Origin: Solirubrobacterales bacterium
GTDB taxonomy: Bacteria > Actinomycetota > Thermoleophilia > Solirubrobacterales > Solirubrobacteraceae
Direction of reading: 5' to 3'
Assembly (NCBI GenBank): GCA_019247075.1
Contig: JAFAPR010000158.1
Location: 1 to 64,000 of the forward strand
DNA length: 64,000 nt
The first letter of the stretch is position 1, and every line of letters begins with the position of its first letter. Below, piece by piece: positions 9,686-22,302 of the stretch. Position numbers and translations under genes: made by a program. A model generated the notes under the pieces. It did no database searches and was not told the origin of the DNA. It was given only the letters and a program-made list of their open reading frames with translations.

Positions 9686-9758
9686 GTCGCCTCCTGCGTC
9701 CTCGTCAGTCATTCGCCGGCGGCCACTCTCGGTGTGACCGCACTTACGGCGGCGGCCG

Positions 9759-10505
9759 CTAGCCGATCCGCTCGGGGTGGGTGTAGACGTTCACGGTCGC
9801 GCCGCGGGCGAAGCCGCATAGTGTCAGGCCGCGTTCCTGCGCAACCGCGATCGCCAAGGAGCTGGGCGCGCTGACCCCCACCAGGATCGGCGCTCCCGCG
9901 ACCGCCGCCTTCTGCGCGAGCTCGAACGAGAGCCGGCCGCTCACGCACAGAATGAGCCCCGAGAGCGGCACCAACCCGTCCAGCAGCGCTCGACCGATCA
10001 CCTTATCCATGGCGTTGTGGCGGCCGACGTCCTCGCGCGCGTAGAGGAGCGCGCCGCCGGCGTCGAAAAGCCCGGTCGCGTGCAGCCCGCCGGTCTTGGC
10101 GAAGGTCGGCTGCGCGAGTCTGTCCGGCAGTGCAGCCACCAGCGTGCGCGCCACCTGGGGCCCCGGTTGGGCCGGCCGGCTGATCACCGCGACTTGTTCC
10201 AGCGCCCCCTTGCCGCAGACCCCGCAAGAGGATGTGGTGTAGAAGCGGCGCGGGCCGGGATCCCCGCTCAGCGGGCCCTTTACCGCGACCGTATTCCCCA
10301 CGAAGTCGGGCGTCGGACCGGCGGGTCGGGGGCCGTCGATGAGGCCCTCGCCGAACAGAAAACCCAGCGCTAGCTCCTCGTCGTGGCCTGGCGTGCGCAT
10401 CGTAACCGCCAGCGGCTCACCATCGACGCGGATCTCGAGTGGTTCCTCGACCGCTACGGCGTCCTCGGTCCCGTCGCAATCAACCGTGATGTATGTGTGT
10501 GCCAT
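9759..10505 (-). CDS. fdhD: formate dehydrogenase accessory sulfurtransferase FdhD
   Basis: VTMRTPGHDEELALGFLFGEGLI; TTSSCGVCGK; FDAGGALLYAREDVGRHNAMDKVIG. Confidence 0.92.
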   Translation of the reverse strand: MAHTYITVDCDGTEDAVAVEEPLEIRVDGEPLAVTMRTPGHDEELALGFLFGEGLIDGPRPAGPTPDFVGNTVAVKGPLSGDPGPRRFYTTSSCGVCGKGALEQVAVISRPAQPGPQVARTLVAALPDRLAQPTFAKTGGLHATGLFDAGGALLYAREDVGRHNAMDKVIGRALLDGLVPLSGLILCVSGRLSFELAQKAAVAGAPILVGVSAPSSLAIAVAQERGLTLCGFARGATVNVYTHPERIG

Positions 10506-10584
10506 CTGCGCTGACGCTAGCGGAGACCCCCCGGATGGCGGGTAGCGCCCGGAACCGCGGTCGTTCTCGGACATACTTTCCGAT

Positions 10585-11322
10585 GTGGTGACCGACCAGA
10601 AACTGACCGAGATTGTGCCGCCTCCCGAGCGGGGTCGAATGTACTCCTCGGCGGTGACGCCGGGACTGGCCGACGTGGCGCCTTCGGGCCGGACCCGGCT
10701 CGACGCGCTCGCGCGCTGGATCCAGGACGTCTCGTACGCGGACATGGACGACGCCGGGCTGGCCCATCTGGCGGTCTGGGTGATCCGCAGGATGCGAATC
10801 AGCGTGATTCGCTTCCCCCGCTTCGGCGAGCGGTTCAGGCTCGAGACGTTCTGCAGCGGCTTAGCGCGGATGTGGGCGGAACGGCGGGTCACGATCGCGC
10901 CCGAGGAGGGCGGAGAGGGCCGGGTAGAGGCGGTCACGCTGTGGGTCCATCTCGACCCGACGGGTCAGCGCCTGGCGCCGCTGCTGCCGGCCGAGATCGA
11001 CACCTTCTCCGAGGCAGCCTCGGGTCGCCGTGTCACCGCGCGCCTACGCCACCCGCGTCCGCAGGCCGTGGTCGATGAGCGGCGCTGGACATTTCGCCAC
11101 ATCGATTGCGACCTGGCGGCCCACGTCAACAATTCCGCCTATCTGCAGCCGCTCGAGGAGGAGCTGCTCATCGAATGGGGTCCCGAGCCCGAGCAGCTCG
11201 ACGTGGAGATCGAGTTCCGCGCTCCGGCCCATCCAGGCGAAAAGCTCGTCCTGCGCGACGGCCGACGGCGGTGGATCGTCGGCGACGGGGAGACGCACGC
11301 CTCGATCCTGCTGGTGGACTAA
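10585..11322 (+). CDS. acyl-ACP thioesterase-like hot-dog protein
   Basis: WVIRRMRISVIRFPRFGERFRLETFCSG and second hot-dog half with DCDLAAHVNNSAYLQPLEE. Confidence 0.7.
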   Translation: MVTDQKLTEIVPPPERGRMYSSAVTPGLADVAPSGRTRLDALARWIQDVSYADMDDAGLAHLAVWVIRRMRISVIRFPRFGERFRLETFCSGLARMWAERRVTIAPEEGGEGRVEAVTLWVHLDPTGQRLAPLLPAEIDTFSEAASGRRVTARLRHPRPQAVVDERRWTFRHIDCDLAAHVNNSAYLQPLEEELLIEWGPEPEQLDVEIEFRAPAHPGEKLVLRDGRRRWIVGDGETHASILLVD

Positions 11323-11330
11323 AGGCGCCG

Positions 11331-12389
11331 TCAACGCTCGAACGACATTCCCGGCTCGAGCCGACGCGCGAAGGCCGCGATCAGGCGCGCGGTCGCCTCG
11401 AGGTCGTGCAGGGAGACCATCTCCACGGGGCTGTGCATGTAGCGGAGGGGGACGGAGACGAGGCCCGTGGGAATCCCCGCGCGCGAGACGTAGATGGCGT
11501 CCGCGTCGGTGCCGGTGCGCCGCCCCAGCGACTCGACCGTGAACTCCACCCCCTCCTGCTCGGCAGCCTCATAGAGCAGCTCGAAGATCCGCGGGTGCAG
11601 CGTCGTGCCGCGCGCGATCACCGGTCCCGCCCCGAGGCCGTGCTTGGTCATCTCTCCGAGCTCGATCCCCGGTTGGTCTGTCGCGAAGGTCACGTCGACG
11701 GCGATCGCGAGGTCGGGGCGCAGGCCGTAGGCGCTCGTACGCGACCCGCCAAAGCCGGTCTCCTCCTGCGCTGCGGCAACGGCGATCACGTCGCCCGGTG
11801 CGCCTCCAGCCTCGGCAACCAGCCGTGCCGTCTCGGCCGCCACATGGCAGCCGATGCGGTTGTCCAGGGCGCGTGAGCTGACGCGACGGTTCGGCAGCTC
11901 CACCGGCTCGCCGTCGATCACGCCGACATCGCCGATCCTGACCCGCTGGCGCGCCTCGTCCCCGCTGACCGCGCCGATGTCGATGTGCAGGTGCTTGAGC
12001 TCGGGAACCTTCTTGCGGTCGTCTTCCTTGAGCAGGTGGATGGGTTTGCGACCGATCACGCCGACGAGAGGCCCCTCGCGGGTCTGCAGCCGAATCCGCT
12101 GGCCGACGAGCACCGCCGGGTCCCAGCCGCCGACGCCCCCGAAGCGCAGATATCCCTCGTCATCGATGTGGGTGACGTGCAGGCCGATCTCGTCGATGTG
12201 TCCCACCACCGCCAGCGAGGGCCCTCCGCTCGTGCCCGGTACGCGGGCGTGGGAGGAGCCGACGTTGTCTGAGGCCACTTCTGTCGCGAAGCCCCTGCAG
12301 TACTCCCGCCAGACGCGGGCGGGGTCGGTCTCATAGCCCGAGGGCCCCGCGGCCGTGAGCAGGTCCCTGAGCAGATCGCGCGAACTCAT
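11331..12389 (-). CDS. M42 family metallopeptidase
   Basis: LLTAAGPSGYE; VVGHIDEIGLHVTHIDDEGYLRFGGVGGWDPAVLVGQRI; AAAQEETGFGGSRTSAYGLRPDLAIAVDVTFATD. Confidence 0.88.
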   Translation of the reverse strand: MSSRDLLRDLLTAAGPSGYETDPARVWREYCRGFATEVASDNVGSSHARVPGTSGGPSLAVVGHIDEIGLHVTHIDDEGYLRFGGVGGWDPAVLVGQRIRLQTREGPLVGVIGRKPIHLLKEDDRKKVPELKHLHIDIGAVSGDEARQRVRIGDVGVIDGEPVELPNRRVSSRALDNRIGCHVAAETARLVAEAGGAPGDVIAVAAAQEETGFGGSRTSAYGLRPDLAIAVDVTFATDQPGIELGEMTKHGLGAGPVIARGTTLHPRIFELLYEAAEQEGVEFTVESLGRRTGTDADAIYVSRAGIPTGLVSVPLRYMHSPVEMVSLHDLEATARLIAAFARRLEPGMSFER

Positions 12390-12443
12390 CCGTGCTCCGG
12401 CAGGTCTAACGCCTTGGCTGGGGAATGCATGCGCGGAAATCTA

Positions 12444-15239
<2,796 letters not shown>

Positions 15240-15305
15240 GTTGTCGTCTTCTGGTGGCGGTGGGTCCTTCTACTGTAAGTGTCTGGTCGGGTCGGCACAT
15301 GTGCC

Positions 15306-15361
15306 CTCGGGCTTGCCGCGCGCTCGGCATCCAGCCTCGCTTAGAGCGCGCGGCGCCCGAG
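15306..15361. other. strong inverted repeat in the acnA leader region
   Basis: CTCGGGC(TT)GCCGCGCGCTC - 18 nt loop - GAGCGCGCGGCGCCCGAG. Confidence 0.7.
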
Positions 15362-15375
15362 TCATCCGCTGCCGG

Positions 15376-15391
15376 GCCGCGCATGCGCGGC
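15376..15391. repeat. 16-bp perfect palindrome GCCGCGCATGCGCGGC
   Basis: Read directly from sequence. Confidence 0.75.
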
Positions 15392-15501
15392 GCGGGACCG
15401 CCGGATTTCACACTTAGCTGCCTTGTTCCGTAACAGGAATTGGTGTCACGCTAGGGCCATGGGCGAGCATCGTTCATGGGCAGAGCGCCGGCCCGGGCGC
15501 A

Positions 15502-16170
15502 ATGCTCAGCCACGCGACAGCCGCATGGTGGTGGGAGCTGACCGATCGTGAGTCGACTCGGATCGACCTGAGCACGCCGAGGAGGTGCGCGTCGCTGCCC
15601 CGCGGCGCGCATCGCAGGGTCATCGTCCACCGACGCCGTCGGGTGCAGCGTGTTTGGCACCGTCGTCTCCCAGTCACGACGGTCCCTCAGACCCTGCTCG
15701 ACTTCGCTTCGGTCGCGCCGTTGCGCCGGGTGCGCCATGCGCTTGCGGAGGCGCAGTACAGAAGACTGCTCGATTTCGGCGCGGTGAACGAAGTCCTCGG
15801 CTCCGGCCGACCGGGCAGCAAGAAGCTGCGCCGGACGCTCGATAACCATCGCCCAGAGTTCGCGTACACGCGCAGCGAGCTCGAGCGACGGTTCTTCGAG
15901 CTCTGTGAAGCTGCGGGGTTGCCCAAGCCGGAGGTCAACGCCACGGTCCTCGGGCTGATGGTCGACGCGCTCTGGCGCCATCAGCGCGTGATCGTTGAGC
16001 TCGATGGCGAGGGAGCGCACGGCACCGCGGCCCAGATCGGGCGCGACCACGAGCGCGATCTGCGTCTACGCGCGGCTGGGTTTACCGTGCTCCGCTATAC
16101 CTGGCGCCAGATCATTCGTCATCCAGACGTGATCCTTGCCGATCTTCGGCGGGCGTTGAGACTTCAGTGA
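15502..16170 (+). pseudogene. AbiEi/DUF559-type protein apparently lacking its N-terminal HTH region
   Basis: Frame upstream reads ...GQSAGPGAMLSHATAAWWWEL with no start before the stop at 15415; C-terminal DUF559-like VDALWRHQRVIVELDGEGAH...[24 protein letters not shown]. Confidence 0.55.
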
Positions 16171-17122
16171 CGGCTGGATCCTCGCCGCCGGCGTCGACCT
16201 CGCCGAGCGGGTCTTCGGAGCCGCCGGCGCCGATTCCCGTCACGGAGCCCGTCGCTTCGCCCGAGCCAAGCTCGTCCGTAGCACCGACGCCGTCGCCTCC
16301 GTCTCCGCTGGTCAATTGCTCGTGCTGACTCTCCTGCTGGGTCGCGCCGAAGACTCCGCCGGCTGCTTCGAGCACTGGCTTTACGAGGTCGATGGGCATC
16401 GGGAACACGACCGTGGAGTTCTGCGATGCCCCGATCTCCCGCAAGGTTTGGAGGTAGCGAAGCTGGAGCGTGACCGGGTTGGCTCCGATCACGTCACCGG
16501 CCTGGGCGAGGCGGGAGGCAGCCTGATACTCGCCCTCGGCGTTGATGATCTTCGCGCGCCTCTCCCGTTCGGCTTCGGCCTGCCGCGCGATCGCATGCTG
16601 CATCCGTTCGGGGATCTCGACGTCCTTGATCTCGACCGTGGTGACCTTGATTCCCCACGGCTCGGTCTGCGTGTCGATTATCTGCTGGAGCGCTTCGTTG
16701 AGCCGCTCGCGCTCTGACAACAGATGGTCGAGATCCACCCCGCCCAGTACCGAGCGCAGCGTCGTCTGCGCGATCTGCAGCGTCGCAGTGTGGAAGCTCT
16801 CGACCTCGGTAATGGAGCGGGTGGCATCGACAACGCGGTAGTACGCGACTGCGGTCACGCGCACCGGGATGTTGTCCCGGGTGATCACCTCCTGTGGAGG
16901 GATCGTCAAGGTGACGGTGCGAAGGCTCACCCTGACCATGCGGTCGATCGTGGGCACAAGCATGATCAAGCCGGGCCCGCGCATGGGCATGAGCCGGCCC
17001 AGCCGAAACACGACACCCCGCTCGTACTCCCTCAACACTCGGACCGAGGCGGCGGCAGCGGTCACGCCGATCGTGAAAAGGACCCCGATCACGACGATGA
17101 TCACGACGAGCGCGACGCTCAT
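16112..17122 (-). CDS. SPFH/stomatin-prohibitin family membrane protein
   Basis: [71 protein letters not shown]; next to NfeD. Confidence 0.9.
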   Translation of the reverse strand: MSVALVVIIVVIGVLFTIGVTAAAASVRVLREYERGVVFRLGRLMPMRGPGLIMLVPTIDRMVRVSLRTVTLTIPPQEVITRDNIPVRVTAVAYYRVVDATRSITEVESFHTATLQIAQTTLRSVLGGVDLDHLLSERERLNEALQQIIDTQTEPWGIKVTTVEIKDVEIPERMQHAIARQAEAERERRAKIINAEGEYQAASRLAQAGDVIGANPVTLQLRYLQTLREIGASQNSTVVFPMPIDLVKPVLEAAGGVFGATQQESQHEQLTSGDGGDGVGATDELGSGEATGSVTGIGAGGSEDPLGEVDAGGEDPAVTEVSTPAEDRQGSRLDDE

Positions 17123-17586
17123 GCCACCAGCTCCCAGTTTTCGGCCTTGCGGACGCAGAGCGTCAGGCCGTTGACACGCTCGACGACCACATGGTCGCCG
17201 TCGTGGAGCGGGGCCTCGTCGGGCAGCGACAGTCTCGCCTGCCACAGGGCCCCGTCCACCAGCACGGTGCCGGTGGGCTCGCTCCATCTGCGCACCACGC
17301 CGAAGTGGCCGATGATGCCCTCCGACCCCGTCTGGATCCTGCGCCTGCGGACCGCGATCCCCTTGTTGAGCGACAGCGCGACCGCGGCCGCGCCGATTGC
17401 CGCAAGCACCAGGGCGCACGCGACCACGAGCGCCACGCCGCCGCCTACGCCGGTGACCGTCAATACGGTCCCGGCCGTGAGCGCGGCCACACCGGGCACT
17501 CCGAGGAAGCCCAGCGATTGAACGTGAGCCTCGAGAATCACGACGACCCCGCCAATCACCAACAGTGCGAGACCGAGTGCGGTCAT
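17119..17586 (-). CDS. NfeD-family membrane protein
   Basis: TM segments plus OB-like tail ([32 protein letters not shown]); ATGA overlap with SPFH gene. Confidence 0.8.
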   Translation of the reverse strand: MTALGLALLVIGGVVVILEAHVQSLGFLGVPGVAALTAGTVLTVTGVGGGVALVVACALVLAAIGAAAVALSLNKGIAVRRRRIQTGSEGIIGHFGVVRRWSEPTGTVLVDGALWQARLSLPDEAPLHDGDHVVVERVNGLTLCVRKAENWELVA

Positions 17587-17636
17587 ACCACGATGGTACG
17601 CCCGTCGGTGCGTCTTGTCAGACCGCGTCTAGATTT

Positions 17637-18215
17637 CTACGCCAGCGCGTGGGGCTCCTCGAGCGAGGCGCAGCGGTCCACATCGGCCATCGCGACCTCG
17701 ACGGCCTCTCCTGGATCGCGGCCCATGACCCATGAGGGCCAGCGGGGTTGGCGGTGCGCCGGCTTCAACGCGGCGAGCTCGCGCACGAACGCCAGTGCGC
17801 GACGATGCGCGTCCTCGGACGGGCCGGTGCGCAGCGCCGCCAGTGCCGCCCAGGTGCCGCTTGCCTCGGGCGTGCTCATGCCGACCGCTGCGCGGCCCCC
17901 GGGGAGGGCAGCGCCAAGGCTGCGGGAGAAGCCCAGACAGCGGCTGGCGCGCTCGCGCTCGACAGCACGGCCGCTGGCCGTCCCGACAATCAGCGAGGCC
18001 AGCGGATATAGGTCCTGCCGACGCCCATCATCGAGTCCATCGTTGTAGGTGCGGAGGAACGCGCCGATGACCGGCGAGATCGTCGCGGGCCGATCGGTGA
18101 ACGGCTCCTCCGCGAGCATCGAGGCAAGCTCCATAACGCAGGCGCCCAGATGGGGTCCGGGGTGGCGCCCGGGGGTCAGCTTCACGGTCTGATACGTCGG
18201 GATCGCCATGAGCAC
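17637..18215 (-). CDS. hypothetical protein
   Basis: Open frame of 192 aa in a gap between other genes; no recognised domain. Confidence 0.6.
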   Translation of the reverse strand: MLMAIPTYQTVKLTPGRHPGPHLGACVMELASMLAEEPFTDRPATISPVIGAFLRTYNDGLDDGRRQDLYPLASLIVGTASGRAVERERASRCLGFSRSLGAALPGGRAAVGMSTPEASGTWAALAALRTGPSEDAHRRALAFVRELAALKPAHRQPRWPSWVMGRDPGEAVEVAMADVDRCASLEEPHALA

Positions 18216-18318
18216 CGTCCCTTCTAATCGCTCGAGCTCGATGAGTACCGGCAGGATTGCACTCCTGGTTCAATCACGGCGGTGACCCGTGTGGCGAGCG
18301 TGTAACTGAGGCTCGGGT

Positions 18319-19011
18319 GTGGCGGAAGATCGCGTCTTTTTGATCACCGGCGCCTCCAGCGGCATTGGTGCAGCGACTGCTCGTCACGCCGCAGGCGAGG
18401 GCTATCGCCTGGTTCGCGGGGCCCGCTCGCTGGATCGGTTGCGAACTCTGGCGCAGGAACTTGGCGGCGAGGAGCGCGCCGTCGCGGTCCAGTGCGACGT
18501 CAGCGACTGGGAGCAGCAGCAGGCGCTCGCGCGCGTGGCAGCGCAACGTTTCGGCCGTCTCGATATCGCCTTCGCCAACGCGGGCTTCGGCGCGCCGCGC
18601 GGATTCCTGGCCTCGGACGTCGGGCACTGGCGGTCGATGGTGCTCACCAACGTCTACGGCGTGGCGCTCACCATCCGGGCCACCCTCGAAGCGCTCCGCG
18701 AGACGCAGGGCCACCTGCTCCTGACGGGGTCGGTGGCCGGTCGCCGGGCGCTGCGCGGATCGCTTTACTCGGCGACCAAGTGGGCCGTGACCGCGATGGG
18801 GGAAGCCGCCCGTCAGGAGGTCCACGGAGACGGCGTACGCGTCACGGTGATCGAACCAGGGATGGTCGACACTCCCTTCTTCGACCAGGGCGCGGGCGCG
18901 GGAGCGCTCCAACCGGACGACGTCGCCCGGGCAGTCATGTACGCCGTTTCCCAACCTCCACACGTGAACGTCAACGAACTGCTGGTACGCCCCACTGCCC
19001 AGGAATCGTGA
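18319..19011 (+). CDS. short-chain dehydrogenase/reductase
   Basis: TGASSGIG; ANAGFG; YSATKWAV. Confidence 0.88.
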   Translation: MAEDRVFLITGASSGIGAATARHAAGEGYRLVRGARSLDRLRTLAQELGGEERAVAVQCDVSDWEQQQALARVAAQRFGRLDIAFANAGFGAPRGFLASDVGHWRSMVLTNVYGVALTIRATLEALRETQGHLLLTGSVAGRRALRGSLYSATKWAVTAMGEAARQEVHGDGVRVTVIEPGMVDTPFFDQGAGAGALQPDDVARAVMYAVSQPPHVNVNELLVRPTAQES

Positions 19012-19026
19012 CCAAACGCCGCGAAC

Positions 19027-19929
19027 CTAGCGGCAGGCGCCCAACCATTCCGCGACGAGCGCTCCGATCCGCTCCCCCTGATCCTCCTGGAGATAGTGGC
19101 CCGCGTCGGCGATGACCCTCAGCTCGTCCGCGCTCGGGATCAGCTGCTGCACGAGCCGGCCGACGGGTTCGAGCGGAAGGGCCGGGTCGGAGTCCGCCCA
19201 CAAGACGAGCGTCGGGCGGCTCTCCCGCGCAAGTGCAGCCATCACCGCCCGACCCTCGGCCGCGCCGGGCGCGTCGGGCGTGAGTGGGATCAGCGCCGGG
19301 AATGCCCGCGCCGCCGCCTTCGAGCGCTCGTCGGGAAAGGGCGCCTCGTACGCGCCCACGACCTCCTCCGGCGGCGGAACCTTGCAACCGCCGCGGATGA
19401 GAACCCCGATCGGTAGATCGGGCGTGCGCTCCACGAACTCGCGGAAGCGGTGCCAGCCCTCGCTCATCGACTGGTGCCCATCGAAGACGCCGGTGTCCAT
19501 CAGGACGAGTCGCGCGACCCGCGCCGGCAGGGCGGTTGTTGCCACGCGGAGGCCGATCGGCCCGCCCCAATCCTGCATCACCAGCGTCACGTCTCTGAGG
19601 TCGAGCTGCTCGAGGAGCGAGGCGACCGCGGCCGTGTGGTTGTCGTAGGAGTGCCAGCGCTCATCCAGCGGCTTGTCGGAGCGACCGAAGCCGGGGAGGT
19701 CGGGCGCGATGCAGCGGTAGCCTGCCTGCAGCAGCGGACCCATGACCTTGCGGTAGAGGTATGACCAGGTGGGCTCGCCGTGCAGCAAAACCACGGCAGG
19801 GCCCTCGCCTTCGTCGAGGTGCGCCAGGCGCAATCCCTGCTATTCGCGGTAGCGCGGCGCAAAGGGGAAGCCAGGGAGATCGGCGAACCGCTCCTTCGGG
19901 GTGCGATAGGCCGGCGCCGAGGCTGCCAT
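19027..19929 (-). pseudogene. haloalkane dehalogenase-like alpha/beta hydrolase with in-frame TAG at 19840-19842
   Basis: VVLLHGEPTWSYLYRKV, VMQDWGGPIGL; upstream same frame reads MAASAPAYRTPKERFADLPGFPFAPRYRE*QGLRLAHLDEGEG. A TTG start at 19833 could give a shorter product. Confidence 0.7.
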
Positions 19930-19981
19930 CCTTGCGCGAGGGTACGCGACAGCGCCCGACTAAAGCCGGGCAACCGAGCTT

Positions 19982-20962
19982 TTAGAGGACGATCAGCGCT
20001 CGGCCACGCAGGCCTCCCCCCTCCATCGCGCGGTGGGCGTCCGCTGCGCGCTCGGGAGGGTACTCCCCCGCTACACGCAGCTGGAACTGGCCGCCGGTGG
20101 CGAGGCCGCGCAACTCCGCAAGCCAATCCGTCCGCTCCAGCACGTCGAAGACGTAGACCTCGCGGATCTTGATCCCGCGCTCGGGCACCAGCCCCTTCAA
20201 GCGACGCACGATCGCGAGCTTGCCGCCGTCACGGATGGCGCCAAAGGCTTGCTGTCCAAGCAGCGCCGTGTCGAGGAAGCCGTCAACCCCGTCGGGCGCC
20301 ACTCCGCGCACGGCGGCGGGAAAATCCTCGCCGCGCGGCAGTACGAGGTCTGCGCCGAAGCTCCGCACGAGCATCTCATCCTCGGGCTTTGCGTCCGCGA
20401 CCACGGCCAGGCCGCGGAGCTTCGCGAGCGGGATCGCGTAGGAGGCGAGCAGGCCCGCGCCGCCGGACACCGCCAACGCCTCTCCCCGCTCGAGCTCCAG
20501 CTCCTTTAGAGCGAGCATCGCCGTCAGCCCGTTCATGGGCAGCGTCGAGGCCTGCGTCACCGTCGTGCCCACCGGGATCGGGACGACGGCTGCCACCGGC
20601 GCGACGACCAGTTCGGCCTGCGCCCCTCCCTCCGGGCGCCGCGGGGTCACAGCCGCCATGACCTCGTCGCCCACGGCAAGCCGATCGACGCCTTCGCCGG
20701 TAGCCTCGACGACACCGGCGAGATCCATGCCCGGCACCCAGGGCGGGGCCTGATCCTCGAGCCCGTTCAGGCGCACGACGATGTCGGTCGGATTGACGGC
20801 CGCCGCCGCGACCGCGAGGCGCACCTCGTTCTTCCTAGGCGCCCTGACGGAACGCTCGATCACGGAGAGGACTTCGGGGCCGCCGGGCCTCGAGATCCCG
20901 ACCGCCCGCACGCGCGCGGCCTGTGCCCGTGAGGAACAGGTGGAAGCCGCACCCAAACTCAA
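19982..20962 (-). CDS. MDR-family NADPH:quinone oxidoreductase-like dehydrogenase
   Basis: VNPTDIVVRLNG; PWVPGMDLAGVVEATGEGVDRLAVGDEVMA; VSGGAGLLASYAIPLAKLRG. Confidence 0.82.
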   Translation of the reverse strand: MSLGAASTCSSRAQAARVRAVGISRPGGPEVLSVIERSVRAPRKNEVRLAVAAAAVNPTDIVVRLNGLEDQAPPWVPGMDLAGVVEATGEGVDRLAVGDEVMAAVTPRRPEGGAQAELVVAPVAAVVPIPVGTTVTQASTLPMNGLTAMLALKELELERGEALAVSGGAGLLASYAIPLAKLRGLAVVADAKPEDEMLVRSFGADLVLPRGEDFPAAVRGVAPDGVDGFLDTALLGQQAFGAIRDGGKLAIVRRLKGLVPERGIKIREVYVFDVLERTDWLAELRGLATGGQFQLRVAGEYPPERAADAHRAMEGGGLRGRALIVL

Positions 20963-22302
20963 TACAGCTCGAGGTACTCCTCGAGCTCCCAGTCGGTCAC
21001 GTGATCGGCGAACCGCTGCAGCTCATGCCGGCGCATAACCGTGTACGCCGTGACGAACTCGGGGCCCAGCAGCTCGACGATCCGCTCGTCGTTCTCCAGC
21101 AGCGAGAGCGACTCCTGCACCGTCGTCGGCAGCGGGGGCTTTGACGCGTCCTCCTCGGCGGGGGGCGCAGCCGGCGGCTCGAGGTCGAGCTCCTCCGCGA
21201 CGCCGAGCACGCCTGTGCCCAGCAGGGCGGCGCTTGCGAGATAGGGGTTGGATAGCCCCGTAGGCGCTCGGTTCTCCACATGCCTGCTCTTCGCGCTGCC
21301 ACCCTTGATACGGACCAGCGCGCTGCGGTCTTCGAGTCCCCACGAGACGTTGGTGGGACTGAAGGTGTGCGTCCGCCGGCGCTTGAGGCAGTTCAAGGTC
21401 GGCGCCAGCAGCGTGTAGATGGAGCGGGCGTGTCGCAGCTGCCCCGCCACGAAGCTGCGCCCGACCTTCGACAGTCCCCACTGCGCATTGGCGTCGGACA
21501 TGGCGTTTGCGCCCCCATCGCGTTCCAATAGCGCAATGTGGTTGTGAGCACCGCAACCGGCGGAATCGGTGAACGGCTTCGACATGAACGTTGCGATCAA
21601 ACCCTCCTGGTGCGCGAGCTCCTTGGCGGCGTTCTTGAAGCTGAACGCGGTGTCGGGTCCCGCCATCCCGCTGCTGGGGCCGAACACGATCTCCCACTGG
21701 GAACCCGCGTACTCGCAGTTGGCCGTCAGGACGTCGATCCCGAACGTCCGCGCCTCGTCAACGATCCGCTCGATCGCCGGCACCCAGGTGTTGCGAATGG
21801 TGTTGAAGATGTGGTAGCCCTCGAACAAAGGCTGCTTCGTGTCGCCGTCGAGGAGATAGAACTCCGGCTCGATTCCGATGAGCGGCTCGTACCCGAGCTC
21901 GCGGCAGCGATCCAGCACGCGTCGAAAGACATGCCGCGGGGCTGCGCCGAGGGGTCTGCCGTCGTCCCAGTAGGTGTCGCAGATCATGCGTCCGGTGTGC
22001 ATCGCCCATGGGACGATCGCCGCCGTGCTGGGGTCGGGCGTCAGGCGCTGATCCGCGTAGCCGATCTCCTCGTTGTAGAGCGTCCCTGGCACGATGTCGG
22101 AGCGGGTGTCGAGCACGACTGCCCCGCCGTACATGTTCAGACCCTCCTCCGCGTACTGTCCGGCGTGCTCGATCGGCACCAGCTTCGAGCGGCTGTTGCC
22201 GTGCATGTCGGGCAGCTCGAAGCGGACGCGGCGGACCCCCTGCTCGCGCCAGCCTGCGAGCACGTCCTCGACGGTGACCGACTGCTCCTCCGCTGTTGCC
22301 AT
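20959..22302 (-). CDS. glutamine synthetase-like gamma-glutamyl ligase (GS1)
   Basis: GS fold motifs: FELPDMHGNSRSKLVP, IGIEPEFYLLDG, CGAHNHIAL, TLNCLKRRRTHTFSPTNVSWGLEDRSALVRI. Confidence 0.88.
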   Translation of the reverse strand: MATAEEQSVTVEDVLAGWREQGVRRVRFELPDMHGNSRSKLVPIEHAGQYAEEGLNMYGGAVVLDTRSDIVPGTLYNEEIGYADQRLTPDPSTAAIVPWAMHTGRMICDTYWDDGRPLGAAPRHVFRRVLDRCRELGYEPLIGIEPEFYLLDGDTKQPLFEGYHIFNTIRNTWVPAIERIVDEARTFGIDVLTANCEYAGSQWEIVFGPSSGMAGPDTAFSFKNAAKELAHQEGLIATFMSKPFTDSAGCGAHNHIALLERDGGANAMSDANAQWGLSKVGRSFVAGQLRHARSIYTLLAPTLNCLKRRRTHTFSPTNVSWGLEDRSALVRIKGGSAKSRHVENRAPTGLSNPYLASAALLGTGVLGVAEELDLEPPAAPPAEEDASKPPLPTTVQESLSLLENDERIVELLGPEFVTAYTVMRRHELQRFADHVTDWELEEYLELY

